Source: Pontibacter indicus (GTDB lineage Bacteria > Bacteroidota > Bacteroidia > Cytophagales > Hymenobacteraceae). From it: a DNA stretch of 64,000 bases. Position numbers and translations under genes: made by a program. Shown one piece after another: positions 26,120 to 35,017 of this stretch (positions within the stretch are counted from its first letter, which is position 1; every line of letters starts with the position of its first letter). The notes below the pieces were generated by a model. That model did no database searches. It saw only the letters and a program-made list of their open reading frames with translations, and was not told the origin of the DNA. The stretch covers positions 744,001 to 808,000 of the forward strand of contig NZ_FTPP01000001.1 in the NCBI RefSeq assembly GCF_900156345.1. Reading direction: 5' to 3'.

Positions 26120-26497
26120 TTAAAGCGCTTTCAGAATGGCGTAGAACAAGGCTGCCCATCCTACGATCATGGCCGTTCCGCCGATCGGGGTAATAACACC
26201 CATCCAGGTCACGCCGGTCAGGATCAGGGTATAGAGCGAGCCGGAAAAAATGATGATGCCGATCAGGAAAGCCCAGGCAGCCACCTGCAGGGCCGGATGT
26301 TCTATTTTGAACAGCAGCAGCCCCACCGCCAGCAGCGCCAGGGTATGGTACATCTGGTATTTCACGGCCGTTTCAAAGGTCTCGACGCGGTTGGTGGCAC
26401 GCAGCATGGGGGCCAGGGCGTGCGCCCCGAAGGCTCCAATCATTACACTAAGTGCTCCGAAGGCACTGGCTATTAAGAGTATGGCTTTTTGAGTCAC
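26120..26497 (-). CDS. DUF423 small membrane protein
   Basis: 125 residues with four hydrophobic helices and the DUF423 signature GALSVMIGAFGAHAL (14-28), followed by TAVKYQMYHTLALLAVGL and a conserved GGTAMIVGWAALFY end. It is related to YgdD/YwdK of E. coli and Bacillus. An inner-membrane protein of unknown function. Its TAA stop overlaps a TATACCT heptamer on the plus strand. Confidence 0.9.
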   Translation of the reverse strand: MTQKAILLIASAFGALSVMIGAFGAHALAPMLRATNRVETFETAVKYQMYHTLALLAVGLLLFKIEHPALQVAAWAFLIGIIIFSGSLYTLILTGVTWMGVITPIGGTAMIVGWAALFYAILKAL

Positions 26498-26552
26498 GAG
26501 AAGGTTATGTTTTGGTTATGCAGGCGCTAATTTCCGACATAAATCCACCATT

Positions 26553-27470
26553 TCATAATTCGGGGTATAGGTTTGGGTAATCTGAAATCAATCCGTCTAC
26601 ACCCATCTCTTTCTGCCGCTTCATTTCCGGCAGGTCGTTTATCGTCCAAGGCACTACCTTCATCCCTTTCGCGTGGCAATCCCGTATCAGTTTTGGCGTG
26701 ACGAGCCGGTAATAGGGGCTGTAGATGTCAGGTATAAAGCCCATCGCCTCCAGGTTCTTGTTCAATCCTTTTACATTCTCCACCAAAAGCGATGTTTTGA
26801 TGTGCGGGTACTTCCGGTGAAGCACCTGCAATGTGCGCACGTCAAACGACTGGATGATCACCCATTCCGCTATACCTTTCTCCTCGATCACACCCAATAG
26901 CATGTCTACAAACTCCTCCGGAGCGGGGTGCAGTTTGTTGTCGCCGCTGGGCTTAGACTTGGTTTCAATGTTATAGTATACCTGTGGTAGCTGTTTCTCC
27001 TGCAGGTAGGTCTGCACCGAGTCGATCAGGTCGGAGAGGAGGGGCTTGTAGGTGGCGAGCTTCTCCTGCTGCGGAAACTTAGTGTAGAATTTAGAACCCG
27101 CATCGAATGTACGGATGGTGGCATAGTCCATCTGGTAGAGCACATACCTGCTTTTGTCACTGGACGGAATTTCAAAGCCGTCTGGCAGGAGGTCGTGCTC
27201 AGGATTGATGTAAGGGTCATGGGAGAGCACCACCTGTTTGTCCCGTGTGATGTGCGTGTCCATTTCCAGGGTAGTCACGCCCAGGTCCAGCGCCCGCAGC
27301 ATGGCCGGGATGGTGTTCTCCGGCATCAGCCCGCGGGCGCCCCGGTGGCCCTCCAGATCGAAGGCAGGAAGGTGCTGGGCAGTGTTGTCAGGTATGGCGC
27401 CTTGTTGTGCGGGCATGGTGCAGGAGTATGTCAGGTATAAGAGCAAGGCAAAAAGCAGGTATTTGTGCAT
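26553..27470 (-). CDS. Glycerophosphodiester phosphodiesterase lipoprotein
   Basis: 305 residues with a lipoprotein signal (LLYLTYSC, Cys about 17). The GDPD TIM-barrel motifs are intact: EGHRGARGLMPENT (about 40-53), TLEMDTHITRDKQVVLSHD (66-84) and NIETKSKPSG. It should hydrolyse glycerophosphodiesters from phospholipid turnover to glycerol-3-phosphate and an alcohol in the periplasm. It is similar to periplasmic GlpQ in role but of the shorter bacterial type. No partner transporter is adjacent. Confidence 0.92.
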   Translation of the reverse strand: MHKYLLFALLLYLTYSCTMPAQQGAIPDNTAQHLPAFDLEGHRGARGLMPENTIPAMLRALDLGVTTLEMDTHITRDKQVVLSHDPYINPEHDLLPDGFEIPSSDKSRYVLYQMDYATIRTFDAGSKFYTKFPQQEKLATYKPLLSDLIDSVQTYLQEKQLPQVYYNIETKSKPSGDNKLHPAPEEFVDMLLGVIEEKGIAEWVIIQSFDVRTLQVLHRKYPHIKTSLLVENVKGLNKNLEAMGFIPDIYSPYYRLVTPKLIRDCHAKGMKVVPWTINDLPEMKRQKEMGVDGLISDYPNLYPEL

Positions 27471-27502
27471 GCGAAATTTTTACAGCAAAGTAGGCCAATA
27501 AG

Positions 27503-27527
27503 CAGGTATAACTATACCTTATACCTG
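27503..27527. repeat. Cluster of three AGGTATA/TATACCT heptamers
   Basis: AGGTATA at 27504-27510 and TATACCT at 27513-27519 and 27520-27526, forming a partly self-complementary stretch upstream of the GDPD gene. Confidence 0.7.
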
Positions 27528-27574
27528 TTAAGAAATGGTTAAGCTTTATAACCTGCCTTTTGCCTCGCTGCGAC

Positions 27575-28030
27575 TTACTCGTCCTCGCCTTCGAGTGCTT
27601 CGATCACCTGCTCTTCAAACTCATCCTGGCTATCGTATTGGGTGAACTCCAGGGTTTTATTCTTGTGCTTCAGTTCCTGCACAACGTCCAGTGCCACTAC
27701 CAGCGGCTCCATTTCACGGCCAATCAGGCTGGCGTCCCAGTCCGGACCTAGCAGCAGCTGGTCGCCGTACATACCTACGCACCAGTTTTCCAGAAACTCA
27801 ACCAAGCTAATGGACTCCGATTTGTATTCTTTCCAGTCATCTTCTGCGCAAGCCTCTGCTCCGGCTGCGTCGGACCAGAACAGAATCACTTCCGCGTCCT
27901 CGAACTCGGCTGAGCTGGAAGTAGCCCAGGTATCGTCGTGTGTCAGGCCCCAAACGCGCTCGGTGTCGACAATGCGCTGGATGAATTTTCTGTAATTGGC
28001 TTCCATGTTCTCGTTGGTATGCTCTTGCAT
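27575..28030 (-). CDS. DUF2750 family protein
   Basis: 151 residues from 28030, or 143 from the Met at 28006. The sequence (FIQRIVDTERVWGL, EVILFWSDA, ISLVEFLENWCVGMYGDQLLLGPDWD, GREMEPL) fits DUF2750, a small acidic cytoplasmic protein family of the immunity-protein-like or SMI1-like kind with no assigned function. It lies 41 bases upstream of nothing else on its strand except GDPD, and 41 bases downstream of YggS, with which it may be co-transcribed. Confidence 0.75.
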   Translation of the reverse strand: MQEHTNENMEANYRKFIQRIVDTERVWGLTHDDTWATSSSAEFEDAEVILFWSDAAGAEACAEDDWKEYKSESISLVEFLENWCVGMYGDQLLLGPDWDASLIGREMEPLVVALDVVQELKHKNKTLEFTQYDSQDEFEEQVIEALEGEDE

Positions 28031-28071
28031 GGTGTTGGTTGGTTTAGCGTGAATGATGGTGTAAGGTATAA

Positions 28072-28758
28072 TTATTTGTTGTAATGGCGCGCGCCGAAAA
28101 TGCCGCTGCCTACTCTTATGAAGGTACTGCCTTCTGCCAGAGCAAGTTCCCAGTCGGAAGTCATGCCCATCGAAATTTCTTTAAAGTCGTCGTTAGCAGC
28201 AAAGAAGGTCTCTTTCAGCCTTTCGAAGTAAGCTCGCAGCGTTCGGAACTCGCCCCGGAGTTTCTCTTCATCATCGGTGTTGGTGGCAATGCCCATTACC
28301 CCCGTGATACGAATAAAGTGCATGTTGCGGTACTCCTCGCTCTGCAACAGTGCAACCGCCTCGTCGTAGTTGATGCCGAACTTGGTTTCCTCATCGGCTA
28401 TGTCGAATTGGAGCAGGCAGTTGATGGGCAGGGTGCGGTTAAACTGCTCGGCTCGTTTGTTAATCTCCACCAGCAGCTTCAGGCTGTCGACCGACTGGAT
28501 GGTGTCGATGAACTGGGCGATCTGTTTCACTTTGTTTGTCTGCAGATGCCCGATCAGGTGCCAGGCAATGTCGTGCGGTAGTTGGTCACGTTTCTCGAGC
28601 AGTTCCTGCACTTTGTTCTCCCCGAATAGGCGATGGCCTGCGTCGTAGGCTTCCATGATCTTTTCAGGCGAGTGGGTTTTGGAAACGGCTACCAGGCGGC
28701 AGGGCGTCCCACGCAGCCTCTCGTCAAAAAAACGGATGTTATCAGCAATATCAGACAT
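28072..28758 (-). CDS. YggS/PROSC pyridoxal-phosphate homeostasis protein
   Basis: 228 residues from the ATG at 28758; an upstream Met (28794) adds 12 unrelated residues. PLP-binding alanine-racemase-like barrel with the lysine in LVAVSKTHSPEKI and the GENKVQELLEK, HLIGHLQTNKVK and SMGMTSDWELALAEGST blocks of the family. It keeps free PLP levels in balance and has no enzyme activity known. The hairpin at 28804-28835 lies just upstream. Confidence 0.93.
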   Translation of the reverse strand: MSDIADNIRFFDERLRGTPCRLVAVSKTHSPEKIMEAYDAGHRLFGENKVQELLEKRDQLPHDIAWHLIGHLQTNKVKQIAQFIDTIQSVDSLKLLVEINKRAEQFNRTLPINCLLQFDIADEETKFGINYDEAVALLQSEEYRNMHFIRITGVMGIATNTDDEEKLRGEFRTLRAYFERLKETFFAANDDFKEISMGMTSDWELALAEGSTFIRVGSGIFGARHYNK

Positions 28759-28803
28759 AGTTTTATGTATGGTGTTCAATTCTAGTTCGCGCAATTTGTA
28801 AAG

Positions 28804-28835
28804 CAGGTATAGCTATAAGCCAATTGCTATACCTG
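28804..28835. repeat. Hairpin made of two inverted AGGTATA copies
   Basis: CAGGTATAGC and GCTATACCTG form a perfect 10-bp stem with a 12-nt loop between the BatA-like gene and yggS on the minus strand. There is no T-run. Confidence 0.65.
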
Positions 28836-28866
28836 TAAAGTAGAGCCAGTTTTGAGGTATAGAGAA

Positions 28867-28919
28867 TCTCAACAATTTTCTAACTTTCTAACTTCCGACT
28901 TCTCTAACTCCCAAACTTC
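28867..28919. repeat. Pyrimidine-rich CTAACTTTCTAACTT repeat tract
   Basis: Directly after the stop of the BatA-like gene (minus strand). The same words occur at 24040-24106. On the sense strand it reads as purine-rich GTTAGAAAGTTAG. Confidence 0.6.
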
Positions 28920-29972
28920 CTAGTCTTCCAGCACGTTGGTCATGAAGGTGTTTTTCAGCAGCATCCAGACCACGAGCAGGAACAAGGCCCACTTCAGGTA
29001 TACCTGGTAATAGTCGTAGGTGTCGCGGAAGCGTTTTTCGTTTATCTCTGTTTTCTCGTACTGGTTGATGTTCCGGAAAATCTCCTGCAAAGCATCGCGT
29101 GAGTCGGCTCTGAAAAACTGCCCTTCCCCGGTCTCCGATATCTCACGCAGGCTTTTCTCGTCTAACTGCGTTTCTACTAACAAGGTTTTGCCGTTGGCAT
29201 CCACGTCGTGTGGCACGAGTCCGTCCTTTCCGATCCCGATCGTGTATACCTTGATCTGGTGCGCATAGGCCAGGCGGGCTGCCATGTTCGGGTCCAGACT
29301 GCCGGCTGTGTTCTCTCCGTCGCTGATCAGAATGGCCACCTTGGTTTTGGCACTGGAATCGCGCATACGGTTGATAGCCACGGCCAAAGCGCTGCCAATG
29401 GCGGTGCCGTCATTGGGAATCATGCCGTTCTCGATGGAGCGGATGCTTTCGCGAAGCAGTTCGTAATCGGTGGTGAGCGGAGCCAGGGAGTAGGCGTCGC
29501 CGGCAAAAACCACCAGCCCGATGCGATCAGCCACACGTCCGTTGATGAAATCAATGGCAACGTCTTTGGCTGCTTCAAGCCGGCTTGGCTTGATGTCCTG
29601 CAATTCCATAGAGCCCGACACGTCCATCACCAGCACAATGTCTATCCCTTCGGAGGTTTGCTCTACCTGTTCGTTTATACGCTGCGGGCGGGCCAGGGCC
29701 AGCAACACGAGCATCACAAACAGCATGTACACCACATCCGGCACAAAGCGGAGCAGGCTCGACCACTGCCAGCGCACGGTTCCCTCGAACATGGCCATGT
29801 CCAGCTTACTGCGCGACTTAAGGCGGACCAGACCCTTCAGCATGAACAGCAACGGCACTACCGGCAGGGCGTAGAGCACCATCGGGTAAACCCAGTCAAA
29901 GGAGCGTATCGTGCTCAGGCTAAACCACTCCAGGCTCAGCCAGTCCAGCATGTCATTGCTTATTTCGAGCAT
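28920..29972 (-). CDS. BatA-like von Willebrand A membrane protein
   Basis: 350 residues from the ATG at 29972, which has AGGAA close upstream; an ATG at 29951 right after the preceding stop is an alternative. Two N-terminal hydrophobic segments are followed by a VWA domain with an intact metal site (VMDVSGSMELQD, later TDYELL and SDGENTAGS), and a C-terminal membrane helix (YLKWALFLLVVWMLL). This matches BatA of the Bacteroides aerotolerance operon, a periplasmic VWA domain held in the inner membrane. BatB-E are not found downstream. Confidence 0.85.
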   Translation of the reverse strand: MLEISNDMLDWLSLEWFSLSTIRSFDWVYPMVLYALPVVPLLFMLKGLVRLKSRSKLDMAMFEGTVRWQWSSLLRFVPDVVYMLFVMLVLLALARPQRINEQVEQTSEGIDIVLVMDVSGSMELQDIKPSRLEAAKDVAIDFINGRVADRIGLVVFAGDAYSLAPLTTDYELLRESIRSIENGMIPNDGTAIGSALAVAINRMRDSSAKTKVAILISDGENTAGSLDPNMAARLAYAHQIKVYTIGIGKDGLVPHDVDANGKTLLVETQLDEKSLREISETGEGQFFRADSRDALQEIFRNINQYEKTEINEKRFRDTYDYYQVYLKWALFLLVVWMLLKNTFMTNVLED

Positions 29973-30864
29973 TTCCTGTAATTTCTCGGTGAGTTTTGTA
30001 GCGGCTTCGGGCAAAGCGGCGCAGCATGCTCAGGGCCTGGTTTGTTTCCTGGTCAGACTCTGCTGTCACGTTGCCGTAAATGGCCTTATCGCACAGACGG
30101 AGCGCCACGTTCACTTGTTCATCGTCGTTGTAGTACTCCACAATCTCTTTCGTTGTAAAGGAGTTGATGGCGCTTCTCTCCAGTTTGGTCAGGTAGTTTT
30201 TCCAGAGTGCCACGGCTTTTTCCATACTCGTCGGAACGCCCGTTTTCACGAAGCGGTCCACGTGAGAGTTATACCTGGAGTTGAAATAGAGGTGGTCTTT
30301 GCGCAATCGGTAAAGCTGGTACTTGATCTTGATCGTCTGTCCGAACACCAGCCACACCAGCGCGACAAAAGCCGCAATGGTCACAATCCAGAGTACCAGG
30401 ATCGGCCAGTCGAAGCGCTCTTCCACTTGCAGCAGGTTGGTTTGGGTGCGCAATTGAAGGGTAGGGGACACGTCCTGCACCAGTTGGCGCAACACGACCG
30501 ACCGCTTCGGCGACACAACTTGCAGTGTATCCTTGCCCCGCAGCACAATGGCCGGCAGCTCCAGCGACTGCACTGGCGTGGTGTCGAAGGTGCGCAAGGT
30601 ATAGACGGTGCTGTCTGTGCTGATGCCCGCGCGCGTGCTGGTCGGGTAATACTCCTGCCGCACCAGCTCGAAGGGAGCGAAATTGTAGCTCGAGTCTGGT
30701 AAAATCACCTCCTGAGCAGCCGGGTGCCGGTGTACTAAGGTATAGCGCAAGAGCTCTCCGATGTGCACGGAGTCTTTGCTGAAGCTTCCGGCGGGTGCCA
30801 GCAATTGCTGCCCCTGCGTGCCAACGGAGATCAGGCAAAAAAATAGAAGCAGAACGTTACGCAC
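29953..30864 (-). CDS. Bat-operon-associated membrane protein (DUF4381/BatD-like)
   Basis: 303 residues: signal peptide (MRNVLLLFFCLISVGTQG), a periplasmic beta-rich part of about 130 residues (HIGELLRYTLVHRHPA; LPAIVLRGKDTLQVV), one membrane helix near 155-178 (WPILVLWIVTIAAFVALVWLVF) and a basic cytoplasmic tail. The layout is that of the protein found between DUF58 and BatA genes in Bacteroidota; I recognise it by context more than by motif. It overlaps the DUF58 gene by 8 bases and the BatA-like gene by about 20, so the three form one transcription unit. Confidence 0.75.
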   Translation of the reverse strand: MRNVLLLFFCLISVGTQGQQLLAPAGSFSKDSVHIGELLRYTLVHRHPAAQEVILPDSSYNFAPFELVRQEYYPTSTRAGISTDSTVYTLRTFDTTPVQSLELPAIVLRGKDTLQVVSPKRSVVLRQLVQDVSPTLQLRTQTNLLQVEERFDWPILVLWIVTIAAFVALVWLVFGQTIKIKYQLYRLRKDHLYFNSRYNSHVDRFVKTGVPTSMEKAVALWKNYLTKLERSAINSFTTKEIVEYYNDDEQVNVALRLCDKAIYGNVTAESDQETNQALSMLRRFARSRYKTHREITGNARNKQ

Positions 30865-31738
30865 TTTTCTTGGATGTTCGGTTACGCAGGCGGAAAAGGT
30901 TCACCAGCTGCATCACATAGTCTTCGTTGGCCTGAATAGCCAGGTAGTTGGCCTGGTATTTCTGGCAGATCCGGATCACACGGTCCTGGTTCTGCTTGTA
31001 CTGGGCAAAATAATGCTCCTTGAATTCCGCTCCGGAGGTGTTGAGCCAGATGGTCTTGCCCGTCTCCTTGTCCATTACCGGCACAATGCCCAGGCTTGGC
31101 ATGTTACGCTCGCGCAGGTCCAGCAGCTGAATCACGATCAGGTCGTGGCGCTTTGCCAGCATGGCCAGCTCCCGCTCGTAGTTCACGTCAATAAAGTCAG
31201 AGATGAGCAGGATGATGCTGCGGCGCTTGACAATGTCGAGGGTTAGTTTGATACCTGCGGCAAGGTTGGTCTTCACCGATTTTGGTTTCAGCTCGCTGAG
31301 CGCCTTGATCAAGGTATAGGCTTGCTCAATTCCCTTGGCAGGCTTGATGTATTTTTCTTTCTGATCGCTGAAGCAGATGATGCCGATCTGACTCTGCTGC
31401 CGGGCAGCGGCCAGGGCCAGCACCCCACAGATCTCTTTGCCGACATCTAATTTGTGCTGGCGACCCGTTCCCACGGTCTGCGATGCGCTCACATCCAGCA
31501 TCAGGAAAACAGACTGCTCTTTCTCTTCCCGGTAGGTTTTCACGAAAGTACCCTGTCCCTTGGCCGACACGTGCCAGTCGATGGAGCGCACATCGTCGCC
31601 ATACTGGTAGGCGCGCACGTCATCAAACTCCAGCCCCGTGCCTTTAAAAACGGAGTGGAAGTCGCCCTGCATCTGGGTGTTGATGGCTTTGCGTATGCGT
31701 ATTTCGTACTTGCGCAGCTTTTGAACAAGTTCCTTCAT
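30857..31738 (-). CDS. DUF58 protein of the Bat-like set
   Basis: 293 residues. DUF58 signature DDVRSIDWHVSAKGQGTFVK (about 48-67), then a VWA-like domain with a degenerate metal site (FLMLDVSASQTVG) and ILLISDFIDV. It is the first gene of the DUF58-membrane protein-BatA unit. A MoxR-type ATPase normally precedes it, but here the neighbour upstream is a divergent DUF4296 gene, so MoxR must be elsewhere or absent. Confidence 0.9.
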   Translation of the reverse strand: MKELVQKLRKYEIRIRKAINTQMQGDFHSVFKGTGLEFDDVRAYQYGDDVRSIDWHVSAKGQGTFVKTYREEKEQSVFLMLDVSASQTVGTGRQHKLDVGKEICGVLALAAARQQSQIGIICFSDQKEKYIKPAKGIEQAYTLIKALSELKPKSVKTNLAAGIKLTLDIVKRRSIILLISDFIDVNYERELAMLAKRHDLIVIQLLDLRERNMPSLGIVPVMDKETGKTIWLNTSGAEFKEHYFAQYKQNQDRVIRICQKYQANYLAIQANEDYVMQLVNLFRLRNRTSKKSA

Positions 31739-31797
31739 GGGGTAGGGGCTTTGCCTCAGATTTTAAAATTAGGACATATTCCCGTAATATTACATTC

Positions 31798-32208
31798 GTG
31801 AAACGAATTTTATACCTACTTTCCTTCGTCGCGCTGGCTGGCTGCGGCCAAAAAATCGAAAAGCGACCTGCCGATTTGCTGCCCGAACAGAAAATGGTGC
31901 AGATACTGGCCGACGTGCACATTGCCGAAGCCCGCATCGAAACCAACGTGCTGTACCCGGACACGGCCCTGATGATCTTCAACAAAGAACAGAAGCAGAT
32001 TCTGGAAGCGCACGGCGTAGAGGAAGAGGATTTCCGAAAGACCTACCGCTATTACCTGACCCACGTCGAGCAGATGGACAAGCTCTATGAGGTCATCCTG
32101 GACACGCTGAGCGTGCGCGAAGCCCGACTGCGCGCTTCCGACACGACGGGTGCTGCTCCGCCACAACCGCCGGTGCCCATACTTGAAGGTATGAAACAGG
32201 CGTATTAG
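31798..32208 (+). CDS. DUF4296 lipoprotein
   Basis: 136 residues starting at GTG (31798); this start is needed for the lipoprotein signal KRILYLLSFVALAGC (Cys about 16), and no ATG is available. The DUF4296 body (KMVQILADVHIAEARIE, then FRKTYRYYLTHVEQMDKLYEVILD) is helical. A Bacteroidota-specific family of unknown function, probably anchored to the outer membrane. Confidence 0.87.
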   Translation: MKRILYLLSFVALAGCGQKIEKRPADLLPEQKMVQILADVHIAEARIETNVLYPDTALMIFNKEQKQILEAHGVEEEDFRKTYRYYLTHVEQMDKLYEVILDTLSVREARLRASDTTGAAPPQPPVPILEGMKQAY

Positions 32209-32209
32209 G

Positions 32210-32545
32210 CTAGATCAGTTTGCTGCCGTTTGGCACAGGACCAGCCGGCTGAGCCAGCACAATATCACCGTTTTCGTCTGCAAAGCCTGTCACCAGCACC
32301 TCCGACATATATTTCCCGATCTGCTTGTTTCCCAGATTAGTCACACACAGCACCTGTTTCCCGGGCAGGTCGTTTAAGGTATAGTGCTTGGTTATTTGAG
32401 CGCTCGAGCGTTTCATGCCCATTGGACCCAGATCTATTAGCAGTTTATAGGCTGGCTTGCGTGCTTCCGGAAATTCAGTGGCTTCCACGATGGTGCCCAC
32501 CCGGATATCTGTTTGTTCAAAATGCTGCCATGAAATCGTGGGCAT
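32210..32545 (-). CDS. csaA: CsaA-like tRNA-binding domain protein
   Basis: 111 residues from the ATG at 32545, matching the B. subtilis CsaA length of 110; an ATG at 32566 would add 7. A single EMAP/tRNA-binding OB fold: FEQTDIRVGTIVEATEFPEA, KLLIDLG, SSAQITKHYT, GKQVLCVTNLGNKQIGKYMSEVLVTG. CsaA has chaperone-like and tRNA-binding activities, and its cellular role is not settled. The stop is only 1 base from the convergent DUF4296 stop. Confidence 0.9.
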   Translation of the reverse strand: MPTISWQHFEQTDIRVGTIVEATEFPEARKPAYKLLIDLGPMGMKRSSAQITKHYTLNDLPGKQVLCVTNLGNKQIGKYMSEVLVTGFADENGDIVLAQPAGPVPNGSKLI

Positions 32546-32748
32546 GGCCTGTTCGGAGGTATGCATGGTTCTTCTGTTTTTCTCCCCAAGTTAAGGATTC
32601 TGCTTTAATATAAGACACGCTATACCTGGTCGCTGGCTTCGTCGGTAACATTCACCCTATACCCGCGTATCCTATGCAACTGGCTTTCTTCCCTTTAAAA
32701 AAGCAAAAAGTATAAGTCAGTATAAGCTGTTGCATAAACCCATAAACT

Positions 32749-34290
32749 ATGAAAAGAGAATCCGGAGCTAGTTTACCCGTATGGGTAGAAAATATAGCAA
32801 TGCCTGTTACAAGTCCCCTTCAAGACAATATCAGATGTGATGTGTGCATTGTCGGTGCAGGTATAGCAGGCGTCACCACAGCCTACCTGCTGGCCAAGGA
32901 AGGGCGCGACGTAGTGTTGCTGGAGGCCAAAGAGATAGGCGGTGGCGAGACCAGTCGCACGACGGCCCACCTTTCCAACGCCCTGGACGAGCGCTTTGAT
33001 GAACTGATCCGGCTCTTTGGCGAGGATGGTGCCCGGCTGGCTGCCCAGAGCCACGGCAAGGCGATCGATAAGATCGAGGAGATCATTAAGGATGAAAAAA
33101 TTGACTGCGATTTCACCCGTGTGGACGGCTATCTGTTCGCCACAGACAATAAGCAGCAGGATGACTTGATGAAGGAATTGGAGGCGCTCCAGAAAATTGG
33201 CTGGCTGGATGTGGTTTTGCGGAAACACAGTCCGCTGAGCACTTTGACAGAGTACCCTTGTTTGCAGTACCCTAACCAGGCGCATTTCCATGTTCTGAAA
33301 TATCTGTCTGGCCTAGCCAAGGCATTTTTGGAGGCAGGCGGCCGCATCTTTACCAAAACCAAAATAGAACGCTTCGAAACAGGTCCAGTCGTGTCGGCAA
33401 TATCGAAAGAGGGGCATGCCGTGGCTGCCAACCATTTGGTGGTGACAACTAACACGCCCATCAACGACATGGTGACGATGCACACAAAACAGGCGCCTTA
33501 CCGCACCTATGCCATTGGGCTGGCTGTGCGACAGGGCGAGGTGCCGGATGCATTGTACTGGGACATGGAAGATCCTTATCATTATGTTCGTCTGCTGAAA
33601 GGCAAAACCGGTGGCGAGAACGCGGAAGACCTAGACCTGCTCATAGTAGGAGGGGAGGACCACAAAACGGGGCAGGCAGAGAACTTAAGTCAGCGCTTCG
33701 ACGCACTGGAACGTTGGACCCGCAAGCACTTCCCGATGGCGAAAGAAGTGGTATACCGCTGGTCTGGGCAGGTACTCGAACCGGTGGACGGGCTTGGCTT
33801 TATCGGCCGCAATCCGGGCGACTCCGAGAACGTGTACATCGCCACAGGCGATTCTGGCCATGGCATGACACACAGCACCATTGCCGGCATGCTCATAACT
33901 GATCTGATTCAGGGGAGGCCGAACCCCTGGGAGAAACTCTACGACCCGGCACGAAAGAACACCAAATCGGTAGGCGAGTTTTTGAAGGAAAACCTCAATG
34001 TAGCCGCGCAGTTCAAAGATTTTGTGACACCCGGTGAGGTGAATGACCCGATGGAGGTCCTGCCGGGAACAGGCAAGATCATGCGCAAAGGTATGAGCAA
34101 AGTGGCTGTCTACTGCGATCAGGATGGCGTGCGGCACCAATGCTCGGCCGTGTGCACGCACCTGGGCTGCCTTGTAAACTGGAACGAAGTAGAGCGTTCC
34201 TGGGATTGTCCTTGTCACGGTTCCCGCTTTGATCCCTTTGGCAGGGTGATCACGGGTCCGGCGACCAAAGACCTGGGTCCGGCTGAGTAA
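32749..34290 (+). CDS. FAD-dependent oxidoreductase with C-terminal Rieske domain
   Basis: 513 residues. The N-terminal DAO-type FAD domain has CIVGAGIAGVTTAYLLAKEG (33-52) and the late GDSGHGMTHSTIAGMLI motif. The C-terminal Rieske [2Fe-2S] domain has CTHLGC (about 473-478) and CPCHGSRFD (about 490-498). Such fusions exist in many bacteria. Electrons probably pass from an amine-type or other substrate at FAD to the cluster, but the substrate is unknown. No signal peptide, so cytoplasmic. It has its own terminator and no operon partners. Confidence 0.92.
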   Translation: MKRESGASLPVWVENIAMPVTSPLQDNIRCDVCIVGAGIAGVTTAYLLAKEGRDVVLLEAKEIGGGETSRTTAHLSNALDERFDELIRLFGEDGARLAAQSHGKAIDKIEEIIKDEKIDCDFTRVDGYLFATDNKQQDDLMKELEALQKIGWLDVVLRKHSPLSTLTEYPCLQYPNQAHFHVLKYLSGLAKAFLEAGGRIFTKTKIERFETGPVVSAISKEGHAVAANHLVVTTNTPINDMVTMHTKQAPYRTYAIGLAVRQGEVPDALYWDMEDPYHYVRLLKGKTGGENAEDLDLLIVGGEDHKTGQAENLSQRFDALERWTRKHFPMAKEVVYRWSGQVLEPVDGLGFIGRNPGDSENVYIATGDSGHGMTHSTIAGMLITDLIQGRPNPWEKLYDPARKNTKSVGEFLKENLNVAAQFKDFVTPGEVNDPMEVLPGTGKIMRKGMSKVAVYCDQDGVRHQCSAVCTHLGCLVNWNEVERSWDCPCHGSRFDPFGRVITGPATKDLGPAE

Positions 34291-34307
34291 TTAGCCGATT
34301 ACAAAAG

Positions 34308-34347
34308 AAAAGCCCTGTTTTGTGATGTTACAAAGCAGGGCTTTTTT
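34308..34347 (+). terminator. Terminator of the FAD-Rieske gene
   Basis: 10-bp stem AAAAGCCCTG / CAGGGCTTTT, extended by TTTGT/ACAAA pairs in the upper part, with a following T-run. Confidence 0.85.
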
Positions 34348-34357
34348 GATTTTGGTC

Positions 34358-34945
34358 TTATTTCCAGGCGTCCAGTTCCTTCAGGCGCCGGGATATTCTT
34401 TCATCCCAATCCTGCTGAACCTCGGCATCCAGTCCGTGGCGGGAGGCTTTGTCGAACTGGTCCTGTTCTGCTTTCCAGGCTTTAAAGGCGTTACCGACCG
34501 TGGAGTTCAGGTTGGTTTTCAGGTTGCCGCACGAGGCGCCCAATTCCTGCAACTGGCGACGCAGCAGGCGGGCATGTACTTCTGTGAGGTCAAAATGCAG
34601 TTGCTCATGTGCCAGCAGCTTCTCCGACTTTTTGTTCTTCGACCATGATTCACCGGGAAGGAACACACACTTTACTTCGTAGTAAAATTTATTGTCTTTG
34701 CAGCGGGCATCTACGGCCAGGTTGGCGGCCGTAAGGGCGTGGTGGGGGTTGCTGGACTCGGGTATTCCCCTGAAGTCTTCCCAGTTCAGTTTCCGGGTGG
34801 CAGACCAGGCCAGCTGTTCCGTATTGGAAACGCTGCGGTTGGCTGCGTTCGGAACGTAAATGACAGAGGCCGGCGAACCGGCTGGGGTGGCATGCGGCAA
34901 TAGCAAGCCCACCAGTAGGCTAAGGAGTAGAGTAAAGATAAACAT
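34358..34945 (-). CDS. DUF922 secreted zinc-protease-like protein
   Basis: 195 residues with a signal peptide. ATRKLNWEDFRGIPESSNPH and KLLAHEQLHFDLTEVHARLL are the DUF922 hallmarks; HEQLH (about residues 113-117) is an HExxH zinc site. The family is annotated as predicted secreted Zn-dependent proteases, but activity is not established. It stands alone between a convergent gene and the MATE transporter. Confidence 0.85.
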   Translation of the reverse strand: MFIFTLLLSLLVGLLLPHATPAGSPASVIYVPNAANRSVSNTEQLAWSATRKLNWEDFRGIPESSNPHHALTAANLAVDARCKDNKFYYEVKCVFLPGESWSKNKKSEKLLAHEQLHFDLTEVHARLLRRQLQELGASCGNLKTNLNSTVGNAFKAWKAEQDQFDKASRHGLDAEVQQDWDERISRRLKELDAWK

Positions 34946-35017
34946 TGGCTAAAAGTTTAAAAAGTCTCTATCGGGGCAACAGCGTTACCTGAAAATAGGT
35001 GCCACTATTGCATTTTT

